Source: Erythroxylum novogranatense (Eukaryota; Streptophyta; Magnoliopsida; Malpighiales; Erythroxylaceae). Taken from it: a stretch of 64,000 nucleotides of DNA. Within the stretch, counting starts at the first letter, position 1, and each line of letters starts with the position of its first letter. Under the pieces are notes generated by a model. It did no database searches. It was given only the letters and a program-made list of their open reading frames with translations, and was not told the DNA's origin. Position numbers and translations under genes: made by a program. Positions 11,275 through 22,060 of the stretch are shown here, one piece after another. The stretch is from contig CM057232.1 of the NCBI GenBank assembly GCA_029891385.1, forward strand, positions 61,689,824 to 61,753,823. The letters run 5' to 3'.

Positions 11275-11659
11275 TTGGGTAAACCCAAGCTCGCTCTATA
11301 CGGATATGTTCGAACCATGAAAATGTGATTTTCGGATTAATGAGTTGGTTTTCACTAGAAGCGTTGGTTTGTTGAGTAAACTCAAGGTCAACGTGGACAG
11401 AGGCGAAATTGGGTAGCATACATCAGATGTATGCGCATCAAAGAGTTGATAACCCAATGTAAGTGCACACATCAACAAGTTGATAGCACGGATCGATAGT
11501 TGTGTCTAAGATGTAAGTGGTATATTTGATACCTCCCGAGACATAAGGTGGCTTGTTGGGTAAACCCAAGGTCATGCTTAATATCGGTTATCGATGATGC
11601 AATTGGTATGTTCGATACCTACCGATTGACCTAAGTTGTGGCTTGTTGGGTAAACCCAA
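11275..11659 (+). repeat. Four copies of a leader hairpin
   Basis: TTGGGTAAACCCAA occurs at 11275-11288, 11556-11569 and 11646-11659. TTGAGTAAACTCAA occurs at 11372-11385. The stem is kept while its middle pair changes from G-C to A-T on both sides. Related copia copies have the same hairpins at matching places (B 29235, 39002, 39186, 39284; C 35244, 35426, 35522; E 45718, 45872, 45956). Confidence 0.85.
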
Positions 11660-11849
11660 GGTCATTCTTAGCAATATCGGATATCAACCCACTAGGACAT
11701 TATGTCATCTTGTTTCTTTGGCTTCGTAATGAGGGTTATGGATTCTATGAAACTAGTGGGAGCTTTTTGCATATCATTCAAGTCCTTATGATTATGCATC
11801 TTTTCTTATTCTAACATTCTTTCTCTCTTTCCATTTAGGTTGGTTGAAG

Positions 11850-12700
11850 ATGTCTTCCAGTGTGAACTTACGCTCGCTAATGGATTCCAACAAGTTAACT
11901 TGACCGAATTTTCTTGACTGGCTACGGAATCTGAGAATTGTTCTCAGATCTGAGGAACTGGGATACATCCTAGATGTTCCACTTCCAGATGCACCTGCTG
12001 TCGATGCTTCTGATGAGGATCAGAAGGCATATCGTAAGCATCTAAAGGACAGTGACATGGCTACTTGCATTATGCTTGCCTCGATGTCACCAGAGCTGCA
12101 GAAGCAGCACGAGTCCATGGATGCTCACACTATAGTCTTTCATCTTAGGGAGCTATTTGATGAGCAAGCTCGGTCTGAAAGGTTCGAGACCTCAAGGCTT
12201 CTCTTCACCACAAAGATGGCTCCAGGGACATCTGCTGTCCAGTATGCCCTGAAGATGAATAGCTATATTGAGAGATTGGTCGTCTTAGGTTTTGTAATGG
12301 ATTATGAGTTAAGTATAGACTTAATTCTGGTTGGATTGTCCGACAGTTATTCACAGTTCGTGTTAAACTATCGGATGAACCAAATATCCACAACAATTCC
12401 TGAGCTGATCAATCTGCTCAAGAGCAGTGACCAGCTATCAAGAATGATAGCAAGCAAGTGCTAATGGTGGCTGCTTCTTCTTCTGGTTCAAAGAAGAAAA
12501 AGAACCTAAAGAAGAAGAAGGCCAAGAAACCAAAGGGAAGTGCCATCAAGAAGAAGACCAAAGAAGCTGCCCCGAAAGGAACTTGCTTCCATTGTGGTAA
12601 AGATGGCCATTGGAGGCGCAATTGCAAAGTCTATCTGGAGTCACTGAAGCAGAAGAAGGCATCAGATGCCTCAACTACTTCGGTATGTTTGTCATTAAGG
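11850..12700 (+). pseudogene. Copia A gag (broken)
   Basis: The nucleocapsid/capsid part of the copia polyprotein, which would package element RNA in cytoplasmic particles. The start ATG at 11850 gives MSSSVNLRSL, matching MTSSVNLRSL in B. The frame has a TGA at 11901-11903 where relatives encode glycine, then stays open to 12464. A frameshift near 12455 moves to the frame holding a lysine-rich stretch and the zinc knuckle CFHCGKDGHWRRNC (CX2CX4HX4C) around 12587-12630. Leucine-rich helices such as HLRELFDEQARSERFETSRL are as expected for the UBN2/DUF-type gag of plant copia. It is followed directly by the protease. Confidence 0.85.
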
Positions 12701-13932
12701 TTATCTGCTTCGATCACAACATTTGGCTATTTGATACTGGTTGTGGCTCACACATATGTAATGATATGTAGGGCCTAAGGGACAGTAGACAGCTCATGAA
12801 GGAAGAAGTAGACCCGCGTGTTGGAAATGGAGCAAGAGTTGCTGCATTAGCCGTAGGAACCTATGTTTTGTCTCTCCCTACTAGGCTTGTACTTGAATTG
12901 GATGATTGTTATTTTGTACCCGTTTTGAGAAAGAACATATTATGCATTTCTTGTTTAAATAAATTTGGTTTCCATTTGAATTTTAATAGCAATGGTTGTT
13001 CTATTAATTCTAATGGAATGCTTTATGGTACTGGTACATTATGCAACGGTATTTACATATTAGATATGTCTCATCCAATTATGAATGTCAATGACACCAA
13101 AAGACATAAAAGAGATAATTTAAAGTCAACTTACTTATGGCATTGTCGGATTGGCCATATAAATGAGACACGCATCGCTAAACTCCATAAGAGTGGCAGT
13201 TTAGGGTCATTTGATTATGAATTATATGACACATACGAATCTTGTTTATTAGGCAAGATAACTAAGTTACCCTTCAAGGGAAAGGGTGAACGAGCGACTG
13301 GAATATTAGACCTAATACATTCAGATGTATGCGGTCCGATGTCCATCCATGCTAGAAGTGGTTGTCGTTACTTCATTACCTTTATCGATGATTATTCTCG
13401 ATATGAGTACTTGTATCTGATGAGATACAAATCTGAAGCGTTTGAAAAGTTCAAACAATTCAGAAATGAAGTAGAAAACCAGCTTGGTAAAAGTATCAAG
13501 GCATTACGATCCGATCGTGGTGGAGAATACTTAGACCAACAGTTTCTGGATTATCTCAGAGATAATGACATTTTATCTCAGTGGACTCCTCCTTACACAC
13601 CATAGCACAATGGTTTGGCTGAAAGGAGAAATCGAACCTTGTTGGACATGGTACGATCAATGATGGGTTTCGCAAAGTTACCAAAATCGTTTTGGGGGTA
13701 TGTGCTAGAGACAGCTGTTTACTTGCTAAACAGAGTTCCCTCTAAGACAATTGATGTTACTCCATATGAGATGTGGACTAACAGAAAACCTTATCTTTCT
13801 AATTTGAAAGTTTGGGGTTGTCCTACTTACGTGAAGCGGATTCAGTCAGATAAGTTTGAAGCAAAGTCTGACAAGTGTTTGTTTGTAGGATATCCTAAAG
13901 AGACCATGGGATATCAATTCTACCTTATTTGA
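12701..13932 (+). pseudogene. Copia A protease and integrase (broken)
   Basis: The aspartic protease active site reads LFDTGCGSHICNDM from about 12727, followed by a TAG at 12769-12771. From 12796 an open frame contains the integrase zinc-binding HHCC segment (WHCRIGHI, then CLLGK) and the catalytic core. The three acidic residues are in HSDVCGP, LRSDRGGEY and AERRNRT. A TAG at 13603-13605 replaces the expected glutamine before HNG. Integrase inserts the cDNA into the chromosome. The frame fails near 13930, where relatives continue FYLTEEQKVF. The order protease, integrase, RT defines the Ty1/copia type. Confidence 0.85.
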
Positions 13933-15240
13933 GGAACAAAAGGTGTTTGTTTGAAAGCATGTTGTCTTCTTAGAGAAAGAGTTTCTTCTGAAGGCGACAG
14001 AACAAAGTCGAACTTGAAGAAGTTCAAGATGCTCAACAGCACCGACGATCAACCGCTGAACTCGAGGCTGTCACTCATTCGGATGAAGTAATAGCCAACC
14101 TTCTTCTACACGAAGTTCGAGGGTCAAGTAGGATACGCCTTGTTCCCTAGAGATATGGATTTCGTGGCTCGAGCAGAATGACGTGTGCATATAGAAGATG
14201 ATGAGCTGCTACCTATGAAGAGGTTACGAAAGTTCGAGTCTAAAAAATGGCTTTGCGCCATGAAAGCGAAATGGATTCCATGTACGAAAACCAAGTATGG
14301 ACTTTGGTGAATGCACCAAGGAATCAAGCCCATAGGGTGAAAATGGGTTTCAAGAAGAAAACCGACATGGATGGTAATGTGATTACTTATAAAGCAAGGC
14401 TTGTGGCGAAAGGATTTCGCCGAGAGACAAGGAGTTGACTATGACGAGACCTTCAGCCCCGTAGCAATGCTTAAATCCATTCGGATACTCCTAGCCATTG
14501 TCGCTCATTATGATTATGAGATATGGCAAATGGATGTGAAGACAACTTTCCTTAATGGAAATCGGCGAGGATGTGTACATGACCTGACCGAGGGCTTCAC
14601 TTCCATCGATGGCGAAAAGGTATGCAAGCTTGAAATCCATTTATGGATTGAAGCAAGCATCCAGAGTTGGAACATCCGTTTTGATGAGTCAATCAAAGAG
14701 TTTGGTTTCTCACAAAATCCGAATGAACACTGTGTGTACAAGAAGGTTAATGGGACTGCAATCGTATTCCTTGTGTTATATGTAGATGACATATTATTAC
14801 TTGGAAACGATGTTTATATGTTGCAATCAGTTAAAATTTGGTTGTCCAAACAATTTGCGATGAAAGACCTTGGTGAAGCAACTTTTATCCTCGAGATAAG
14901 AATCTATATAGATAGATCAAAAAGGTTGCTTGGTCTTTCACAATCATCGTACATAGACAAGATGCTAAAGAGGTTTAGCATGGAGCAATCCAAGAGAGGG
15001 TTTCTTCCCATGTCTCATGGGATAACACTCTCGAAATCTATGTGTCCTAAGACACAAGATGAGAGGATGCGCATGGATCAGATCTTGTATGCGTCTGCAG
15101 TAGGATCGATCATGTATGCTATGTTATGTACGAGGCCCGATGTATCGTATGCTCACGAGTGTCACGGCAGATACCAATCGGATCTGGTGAGGATCCTTGG
15201 GTGGTGTCAAGAATATCCTCAAGTACTTGCGAAGGACTAA
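13933..15240 (+). pseudogene. Copia A reverse transcriptase (broken)
   Basis: The region 13933-14400 carries the linker between integrase and RT, with several frameshifts compared with B. From 14401 the RT reads QGVDYDETFSPVA, then MDVKTTFLNG, then the catalytic YVDD box at 14779-14790. The expected GLKQASRSWN is changed to WIEASIQSWN by indels. RT copies genomic RNA into cDNA in the particle. Many of the indels fall where B has CAG or CTG and A has CG or a lost base, so some damage may be in the assembly rather than in the genome. Confidence 0.83.
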
Positions 15241-15760
15241 GGATGTTTTCTTGATATATGGAGATGGAAATCTCCAAGTGAGCGAAACATCGGATGCCGT
15301 TTTCAATCGATAAGGATGATTCAAAATCCCACCAAGGTTATGTTTTCACACTAAACGGCGAAGCGGTCGATTGGAAGAGTTCCAAACAAGAGACGATGGC
15401 GATTCAACGATCGAGGCGAGTACATTCTTTGCATCGAGGCGTGAAAAGGAAGTTGTTTGGATCAAGAAGTTCATTCTCGAACTTGGTGTGGTTCCTAGTC
15501 GTGATGGGCCCATCTGGTTGTATTGTGACAACAATGGGGCTATTGCTCGAGCAAAGGAACCAAGGTCTCACCAATGATCTAAACACGTACTCCGCAGATA
15601 TCATCTGATTCGAGAGATCATTGCCAGAGGTGATGTCGCGATCGAGAGAATTCCCACAGAGCAGAACATTGCTGATCCATTGACGAAGCCATTGTCACAG
15701 AAGAATTTTGATTCTCATGTACTCGCTTATGGTATTAGATACCAAGGCGATTGGCTTTAG
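15241..15760 (+). pseudogene. Copia A RNase H, C-terminal end of pol
   Basis: Pieces in different frames give GYVFTLNGEAVDWKSSKQ, LYCDNNGAIARAKEPRS, RYHLIREIIARGDV, then NIADPLTKPLSQ and the terminal RYQGDWL with stop TAG at 15758-15760. RNase H removes the RNA strand during cDNA synthesis. The end is identical in sense to that of B and C. The polypurine tract follows at once (GGTCAAGTGTGAGAT). Confidence 0.82.
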
Positions 15761-15775
15761 GTCAAGTGTGAGATT
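15761..15775 (+). other. Polypurine tract of copia A
   Basis: GTCAAGTGTGAGATT directly precedes TGTAGG at 15776. B and C have GTCAAGTGGGAGAT directly before TGTTAG. A second copy of the end of this tract, CGTGAGAT, lies at 15883-15890 just before the old TGTTAG start. The tract was therefore duplicated when the LTR grew. Confidence 0.75.
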
Positions 15776-17702
15776 TGTAGGTGTAAGTCGACTTGTATGG
15801 AGATGTAAGTTGACTTATACCAGTTCGGTACTAATAAGTCGACTTGTATACTCGTGTAAGTCGACTTATGCGTGTACAGTACCGTGAGATTGTTAGAGTA
15901 GTGCCCTAAAGGCAATCCCCTTTAGCGCTTTTTGTTCATAGTCATGTACAGACTTTATGAATAAATAAAGAAAGGCATGTTTCATTTATTTGATGTTCTT
16001 TATGAATTGATATTGATCTTTAATAAAATTAATGAAGTCCATGATATATGACATAGCATGAAGGAAATTATGATGTGATCATACTACCGAGATTCCTATC
16101 ATGCAATTATGTCAAGATATCTAAATTCTCCTAGTCATAGGATTAATGAGATCGGACATCATTAATCCCACGGCACTAGCATATGTTATACTCTTGATTG
16201 GATCAGCAAAGGATCTCGAAACCGTAAATATGGGATATTTAGAGTTGACATGTGGATGCTTACTAGCGGTAGTAAGTACATTGGATGACCTCGCCATGAG
16301 ATCATCACATGGATGTCCTATTCTAATGTCAGTGGTAATCTCATCATAGCAATGGTGCAAGTATCCTTAGACATGAGGTACTCAAGGATATCTTGGATAC
16401 CGATTACGTGCTTTGACTCCATTCCTTGTTGCCTTTCGAGGTTACTCATAGGGTGGTGCTTGGAGTACAACTTGAGGTATTCAAGGTAATTGAGTAGCCA
16501 ATAGAGGATTCACCACTTCTGTGATAGCAGAAGAGATACCCTAGCCTCTTGTCAGTATCATTACTTTAAGTCTCTGGCCAGAGCATAAATATGTCATGAA
16601 GAGTGTCTTCATGGACATATAAAGTAATGAGTCCTAAGACAGAACCGATATCACTGGGCTAGACTTAGTCTAGTAAGAGTTGACACTTTGACCATACTCA
16701 TAACCAAGTGGGGTATAGGATGTTGAAAGGACGAATTGCATAGTAATTGTCTATGGAAGGGTTCGTGATCTGGTTCGTGATGAATTCATCAAACCAATTA
16801 CTTTCCGGTCAATTGGGGTCATGATGTGTTGCTAGACGCCGCCATGACTTGCTCAGATTAAGTGTTCATCTAAGTGGCCAACATAACCGGAACCTAAAGG
16901 GTCACACGATAAGAGTGTTTCGAGAATCCGTAAAATAGTATTAGATCGAGTTCCAATTATGGAGAGCATTAGGATTAAATGGATCCCGATGAGATCGAGA
17001 TATGTCCCATGAGATCGCGACATCGATATTGTCAAAAAGGTTTTCGGGGTTTATCCCATAAGGGACCTTTAGGCCGGTAGACCAACCCAAGTGGATCGAA
17101 CCACTTTAGTAATATATATACATATATATATATGATTAATTAATAAAATAATTAATTAATATATATATATATATATATATGCTATGTGGGATGGAGGAAG
17201 AATGGAGAAACTTCCATTACTAAGCCTAGTCATTAAAGCATTAAATGGCTAAATGACAAAATGAAAAAGGTGAATGGAAGATGATGATCGTTGGATATGA
17301 AAGAATATATAGAAAGAGTTTCTAAGAAGGTCTTAAGCCTATGTTCTTCGTGGGTTTGGCTTTTGAAAGAAGAGAAAAAGTTTCCTTCCAAAAGGCATAC
17401 GATCATCTTCATCTTCCAAGCTTTATCCTTCATCTCTCCTCCATCGATTTTCCAAGCTCTCCAGAATAAGGTAGGGTCTAGCAGCCTTTACTTTGTTATA
17501 GCTATTCCCGGGTCAAAGGGGTTTATCCCGGTTAGGTTTTCTGATCTCTGCGTGGATACCTTTAGAGATAGTCTCTATTGTCTATTCAGGTTTGAGTCTT
17601 CATATCGACACATAGATCCTGGCCTTCGGGAAGGTCTCGGTAATAAAAATTTTTGTTTTCCGCACCTGGTACATGTGATGTACCTCCCGGGATTTTTCTA
17701 CA
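15776..17702 (+). repeat. Copia A 3' LTR
   Basis: It starts TGTAGGTG and ends TTTCTACA, giving TGTAG/CTACA terminal inverted repeats. It is collinear with the 5' LTR (7880-9818). It differs repeatedly at CAG or CTG sites, for example CTCGAAACCG at 16215-16224 against CTCAGAAACTG at 8321-8331. The ACGT-containing box after the AT hairpin is lost here (GCTATGTGGGAT). Confidence 0.88.
15785..15867. repeat. AAGTCGACTT palindrome array (3' LTR copy)
   Basis: Copies start at 15785, 15806 (AAGTTGACTT), 15836 and 15858, with spacing 21, 30 and 22. It is the partner of the array at 7888-7969. Confidence 0.95.
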
Positions 17703-18536
17703 CCTTCGCACGTCACGATTTAACGCCTCTTCACTGTCATGATTTAATTTATTTATTATACGCGATGACGAGCTCCACGCTATGCATTTAACGCCTCCAC
17801 TCATCGCGACAAATTTATTTATTATACGTCACGACGAGCTCCACGTCGCGGCGTGTTCATACGCACGTCACGACGTACGGGTCTGGAGCTCGACCGAAAC
17901 CCAGTTTTCTTGCATTTTCCAACTTCAATCCATCCCTTTAGCAATTGCAACACATCTAAACTTTAGATCAAGACTTATACTACCTTTCTAACCCAGCAAT
18001 AACACAAAATCAGTCACAAATGCATCAACCCAAGAGATCTAGCCATTTTTGCCTTACAAACCCAACAACCTTCGATTCTCACACATTCTACCAATCCTTA
18101 GGTTAAATCCAACTAAAACAAGTTTAACACAAGCAGAACTTACCCGAAAATGGTTCGAAAGTGTCGAAAATCTCAAAGATCGCAACTCTCTTCTTCTCCT
18201 CCTTCCTCCACCGACGGCTTCCTCTTCTTCTTTTCTCTTTTCCTTCTTTCTATTTTCTTTCCTTCCCTTCTAAACTTTTACTCTCAAGTCTAATGAAATA
18301 GGTAAAGACCATTTTACCCTTCCAACCAACCTTAACCCATTCCAATCTAAGCAAACTTCTTAAAATGCCCTCATATATCTTTATCCTATCATTTCCTTTA
18401 ATTCTCATCAAAACCACATTAAACGCAAATAACCCGCAATTATCCACTAATGCTTCCAAATTAATCAAACGAAAGCATAATCACATACTTAACACAATTC
18501 AGGCCTAATGACATCATAAAAATTCGGGGTCTAATA
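17703..18536 (-). repeat. Chromovirus X 3' LTR, inner piece
   Basis: It resumes after copia A with the duplicated CCTTC (17703-17707). It aligns with 43026-43793 of the right LTR. It holds CpG-rich palindromic repeats to about 17880 and then a T/C-rich stretch (CTTCTTCTCCTCCTTCC). The terminal CA on the coding strand is mutated: it ends GGTCTAATA, where the right LTR ends GGTCTAACA. Confidence 0.85.
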
Positions 18537-18548
18537 TTTCTCCCCATC
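18537..18548 (-). other. Polypurine tract of chromovirus X
   Basis: The complement reads AAGATGGGGAGAAA between the pol stop (18549-18551) and the LTR. This is the usual second-strand primer of Del/Tekay-type elements. Confidence 0.8.
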
Positions 18549-18761
18549 TTAAAAGAAATTTCGTCCTCGAAATTTACCTGAAACATAGAAGTGATGCGGA
18601 TACTTCTCGTTCATGACTTCCAAGGGCTCCCATGTAGCCTCCTCTATCGAATGATTCCTCCACAGGACTTTGACTAGCTGAATCGTCTTGTTCCTGAGAA
18701 CCTTGTCCTTGGTATCGAAAATCTCTACTGGTTGCTCCTCGTAACCCAGATCATCCCTCAG
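18549..18761 (-). pseudogene. Chromovirus X chromodomain
   Basis: The C-terminal tail of integrase reads LGYEEQPVEIFDTKDKVLRN, then IQLVKVLWRNHSIEEATWEP and ends KFRGRNFF with stop TAA at 18549-18551. The VLW and EEATWE pattern is that of a chromodomain, which in chromoviruses is thought to guide integration to heterochromatin. It is separated from the integrase core by an in-frame TAA at 18762-18764, so as written it would not be attached to integrase. Confidence 0.85.
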
Positions 18762-20129
18762 TTAAACCTCACTTGTCTGAATGATATGAGAAGGATCCGA
18801 TCTATAACTCCTCAACATCGACACATGAAAAACATCATGAATCTGAGCCAATTCCGGAGGTAATGCCAATCTGTAGGCGAGTGGCCCAATCCTCTCAAGG
18901 ATTTCATAAGGACCCACATACCTCGGACTCAACTTATCCTGCTTGCCAAATCTCATCACTCCTTTCCAAGGAGACGTCTTAAGGAACACTTTGTCACCAA
19001 CCTCATACTCCATCTCCTTTCGGTGAGCATCAACATAACTCTTCATCCTATCCTGCGTTGCCTTAAGTCGCTGCTTAACCAAGTTGACTTTCTCTACTGT
19101 CGTCTGAATCAACTCTGGTCCTTCCAATTGCCTCTCTCCTTCTTCATCCCAACAAACTGGAGTCCTGCATCTCCTGCTTTATAATGCCTCATATGGAGCC
19201 ATCTGAATGCTCGAATGGTACGAATTGTTATAAGCAAATTTGACCAATGGCAAATGCTCATCCCAAGCTCCTCGAAAATCCATCACACAAGCCCGAAGCA
19301 TCCCCTCAAGTGTCCGAATGATCCTCTCAGATTGACCATCCGTCTGAGGGTGGAAAGCCGTACTAAAATTCAGCTTCATACCCAAAGCTTCCTGCAAACT
19401 ACCCCAAAATCTCGAAGTAAACCGAGGATCCCTGTTCGACACAATCCAATCCGGAATCCCATGCAATCTCACTATCTCATCAATATACTTCTTTGCCAGC
19501 ACGTGCAAAGAATCAGTCTGCTTAATCGCCAAAAAGTGAGCTGATTTCGTCAATCTATCCACAATCACCCAAATAGCATCGTGCCTCCTACTGGTCTTAG
19601 GCAAACCCATCAGAAAATCCATTGTCACCCTCTACCACTTCCATTTCGGAATAGGCAAAGGCCTCAACTTGCCTGAAGGTGCCTGGTGTTCAGCTTTAAC
19701 TTGCTGACACACTAGACACTTACTGACATACTCTGCTACATCCCTCTTCATCCCTTTCCACCAAAAATGCTCTCTCAAATCTCTATACATCTTGGTGCTA
19801 CCTGGATGCATAGCATAAGGCGAATTGTGTGCCTCATCTATAATCTCATCCTTAACCTCCTGCACATCTGGGATACACAGCCTGTCCCCTACTGTCATAA
19901 GCCCATCATCTCTCACTATCACTTCAGAAATCTTACCATTCTGCATTTCCTCTCTGAGCTTGCTCAAATCTGCATCTTGAGCCTGCAATTCCCTAACCTT
20001 CTCCTTAAGAATCGGTCTCACTCGAAAGTTAGCTAGAAGACAATCTGATTCCTCCTGCTTCAAGCTTATCTTAAGCTTGGCCATCTCTTCCAACAAAGGA
20101 AGATAAACTGATCGAACATGAGCAATCGA
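18762..20129 (-). pseudogene. Chromovirus X integrase
   Basis: In reading order: the zinc-binding segment HNSPYAMHPG with CLVCQQVKAEH (HHCC), then the catalytic core with MDFLMGLP, VSNRDPRFTS and QSERIIRTLEGMLR supplying D, D and E, then the [10 protein letters not shown] and HVSMLR C-terminal region. All is in one frame, with in-frame stops at 19632-19634 (before RVTMDF), 19179-19181 (after PYEAL) and 18762-18764. It lies after RNase H, the gypsy order. The length is normal for the family. Confidence 0.88.
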
Positions 20130-21306
20130 AGACTTCCTACTCAGAGCATCCGCCACTACATTGGCCTTGCCCGGATGATACTCAATCAACAAATTATAAT
20201 CCTTGAGTAACTCGATCCACCTTCTCTACCTCAAATTCAGTTCCTTTTGGCTCAGCAAATACTTCAGACTCTTATGATCGGTAAAAATCCTCGTCTGAAC
20301 TCCATACAGATAATGCCTCCAAATCTTCAAAGCAAAGATCACAGCTGCCAACTCCAAATCATGCGTCAGATAGTTCATCTCATAAGGCTTCAACTGCCTC
20401 GAAGCATAAGCAATCACCCTATCTCCCTGCATCAAAATACAGCCAAGACCCTTCCTCGAAGTATCATTATACACAGTATATCCCTTATCTCCAGAAGGCA
20501 ACATCAAAATCGAAGCACTCGTCAATCTGCGCTTAAGCTCCTCAAAACTCTTCTGAAACTCATCACTCCAGAGAAACTTCTGATTCTTCCTCAACAACTT
20601 AGTTATCGGAGCGGCTATCATGGAGAATCCCTCCATAAACCTCCTATAATAGCCTGCCAAACTCTGAAAACTCCTCACCTCTGCTACATTCTTTGGGGCT
20701 TCCCAATTCACCACAGCTTCTATTTTCTTTGGATCTACATGCACTCCCTGTTCTGAAATTACATGTCTAAGAAATGAAACTTCTCTCAGCCAAAATTCGC
20801 ATTTATCGAATTTGCCATACAACTCATTTCTCCTCAGAGTCTCCAAAGCAATCCTCAAATGCTCCTCATGCTGTTCATCACTTCTGGAATAAACCAAGAT
20901 ATCATCGATAAAGACAATGATAAATTGGTCTAAGAATACCTTTACAACCCGATTCATCAAATCCATAAAAGCTGCAGGCGCATTCGTCAATCCAAAGGGC
21001 ATAAAGAAACTCAAAATGCCCATACCGAGTCCTGAAAGCAGACTTCGGCACATCCGACTCCTTAATCCTCAACTGGTGATAACCCGATCTCAAGTTTATC
21101 TTGGAGAAGACCTTCGCCCCTTGCAATTGATCAAACAGATCATCAATGCGAGGAAGCGGATATCAGTTCTTCACAGTAACTTGATTCAACTTCTGGTAAT
21201 TTACACACATCCTCAACGATCCATCTTTTTTCTTCACAAAAAGAACCGGAGCTCCCCAAGGTGAAGAGCTCGGTCTAATATACCCCTTCTCCAACAACTC
21301 CTCCAA
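20130..21306 (-). pseudogene. Chromovirus X reverse transcriptase and RNase H
   Basis: RT motifs in order are [27 protein letters not shown] and the FIDD catalytic box at 20901-20912. RNase H follows, with [36 protein letters not shown] and [11 protein letters not shown] frameshift near 21005 separates the upstream part of RT from the MPFGLTNAP part. In-frame stops are at 21307-21309 (GAG TAG TTG), 21163-21165 (AAC TGA TAT) and 20226-20228 (AGA TAG AGG). Relatives encode Gln, Arg and Gln there, so each fits a single C-to-T change. Confidence 0.88.
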
Positions 21307-21309
21307 CTA

Positions 21310-22060
21310 CTCCTTATGTTCTTTCATTTCCGCCAGAGCCATCCGGTAAGGCAGAATTGAAATCGGTGCGGTACCTGAAAGAAGCTCGATGGGAAACTCA
21401 ATTTTTCTAGCTGGCGGTAGTCCTGGCAATTCCTCGGGAAAGACGTCCGAGAATTCCTTGACTACTGGAATCTCCTCCAGCTTTCCTCTATGTACCCTTG
21501 TGTCCACCACATAGGCCAAGAATGCCTCACATCCTTTACTCATCATCTTTTCTGCATCAATCTTTGAAACAATTACAAGCGGACTCGCTTTCTGTCCCCC
21601 GCTTAAACATCACTTTTCTGCCATCACCCAAATCAAACTCCACTGTCTTCTGTTTACAATCCAAACGAGCGTTGTACCTCTCTAAGGTATCCATACCCAA
21701 TATCACATCCAATCCTCCCATCTTCAGTGGCATCAAATCCACCACTAGAAGTTCTCCATCAATGCGAATCTCACAACCTCTATACACTTGACTAATCACA
21801 ATGTACTGGCCGATTGGAGTATTCACCATCAGCGGAGTATCCAAAGGGCTCACAATCCTATCACACACGGGTCTACTCGAGGAAACAAATGAATGAGTAG
21901 AACTCGGATCAATCAAAACTAGCACATCATCAGCAAAGAGTCGAATCATACCAGTCACAACATCAGGAGATGTCTCTGCATCCTCCTGAGTCATCGCAAA
22001 CACCCTAGCTGGTGCCTGCCCTCTCAGTCTCCCCGAAAGATTCACCCTCTTGGCTGCATC
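21310..22060 (-). pseudogene. Chromovirus X aspartic protease and linker to RT
   Basis: The protease region reads LIDPSSTHSFVSSS, where most relatives have a DSGATHSF-type active site; here the DSG triad is replaced by DPS. The second conserved patch, DVILGMDTLERYNARLDC, is present. A frameshift near 21590 separates this from the linker VVKEFSDVFPEELPGLPP, which leads into RT. The altered catalytic triad suggests an inactive enzyme even apart from the frameshift. Confidence 0.8.

Larger units (their letters stand above)
9833..11849 (+). other. Copia A leader region
   Basis: About 2 kb lie between the primer site and the gag start, with no convincing coding region. The leader holds a palindrome array (10948-11076) and four copies of a small hairpin (11275-11659). 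It is collinear with the leaders of B (about 29053-29325 plus 38999-40787) and C (35060-37134). The open frames here are short and not conserved. Confidence 0.8.
7880..17702 (+). mobile_element. Ty1/copia element A with extended LTRs
   Basis: LTRs are 7880-9818 and 15776-17702 and both end in CTACA. The element runs on the plus strand: primer site at 9820, gag start at 11850, pol stop at 15758-15760. Related elements B and C begin their LTRs at a TGTTAG motif, found here at 7994 and 15891. In A the LTR starts about 115 bp earlier, with a block of AAGTCGACTT palindromes. The CCTTC duplication flanks the longer version. The coding region is nearly complete in order but broken by stops and frameshifts. 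Confidence 0.9.
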
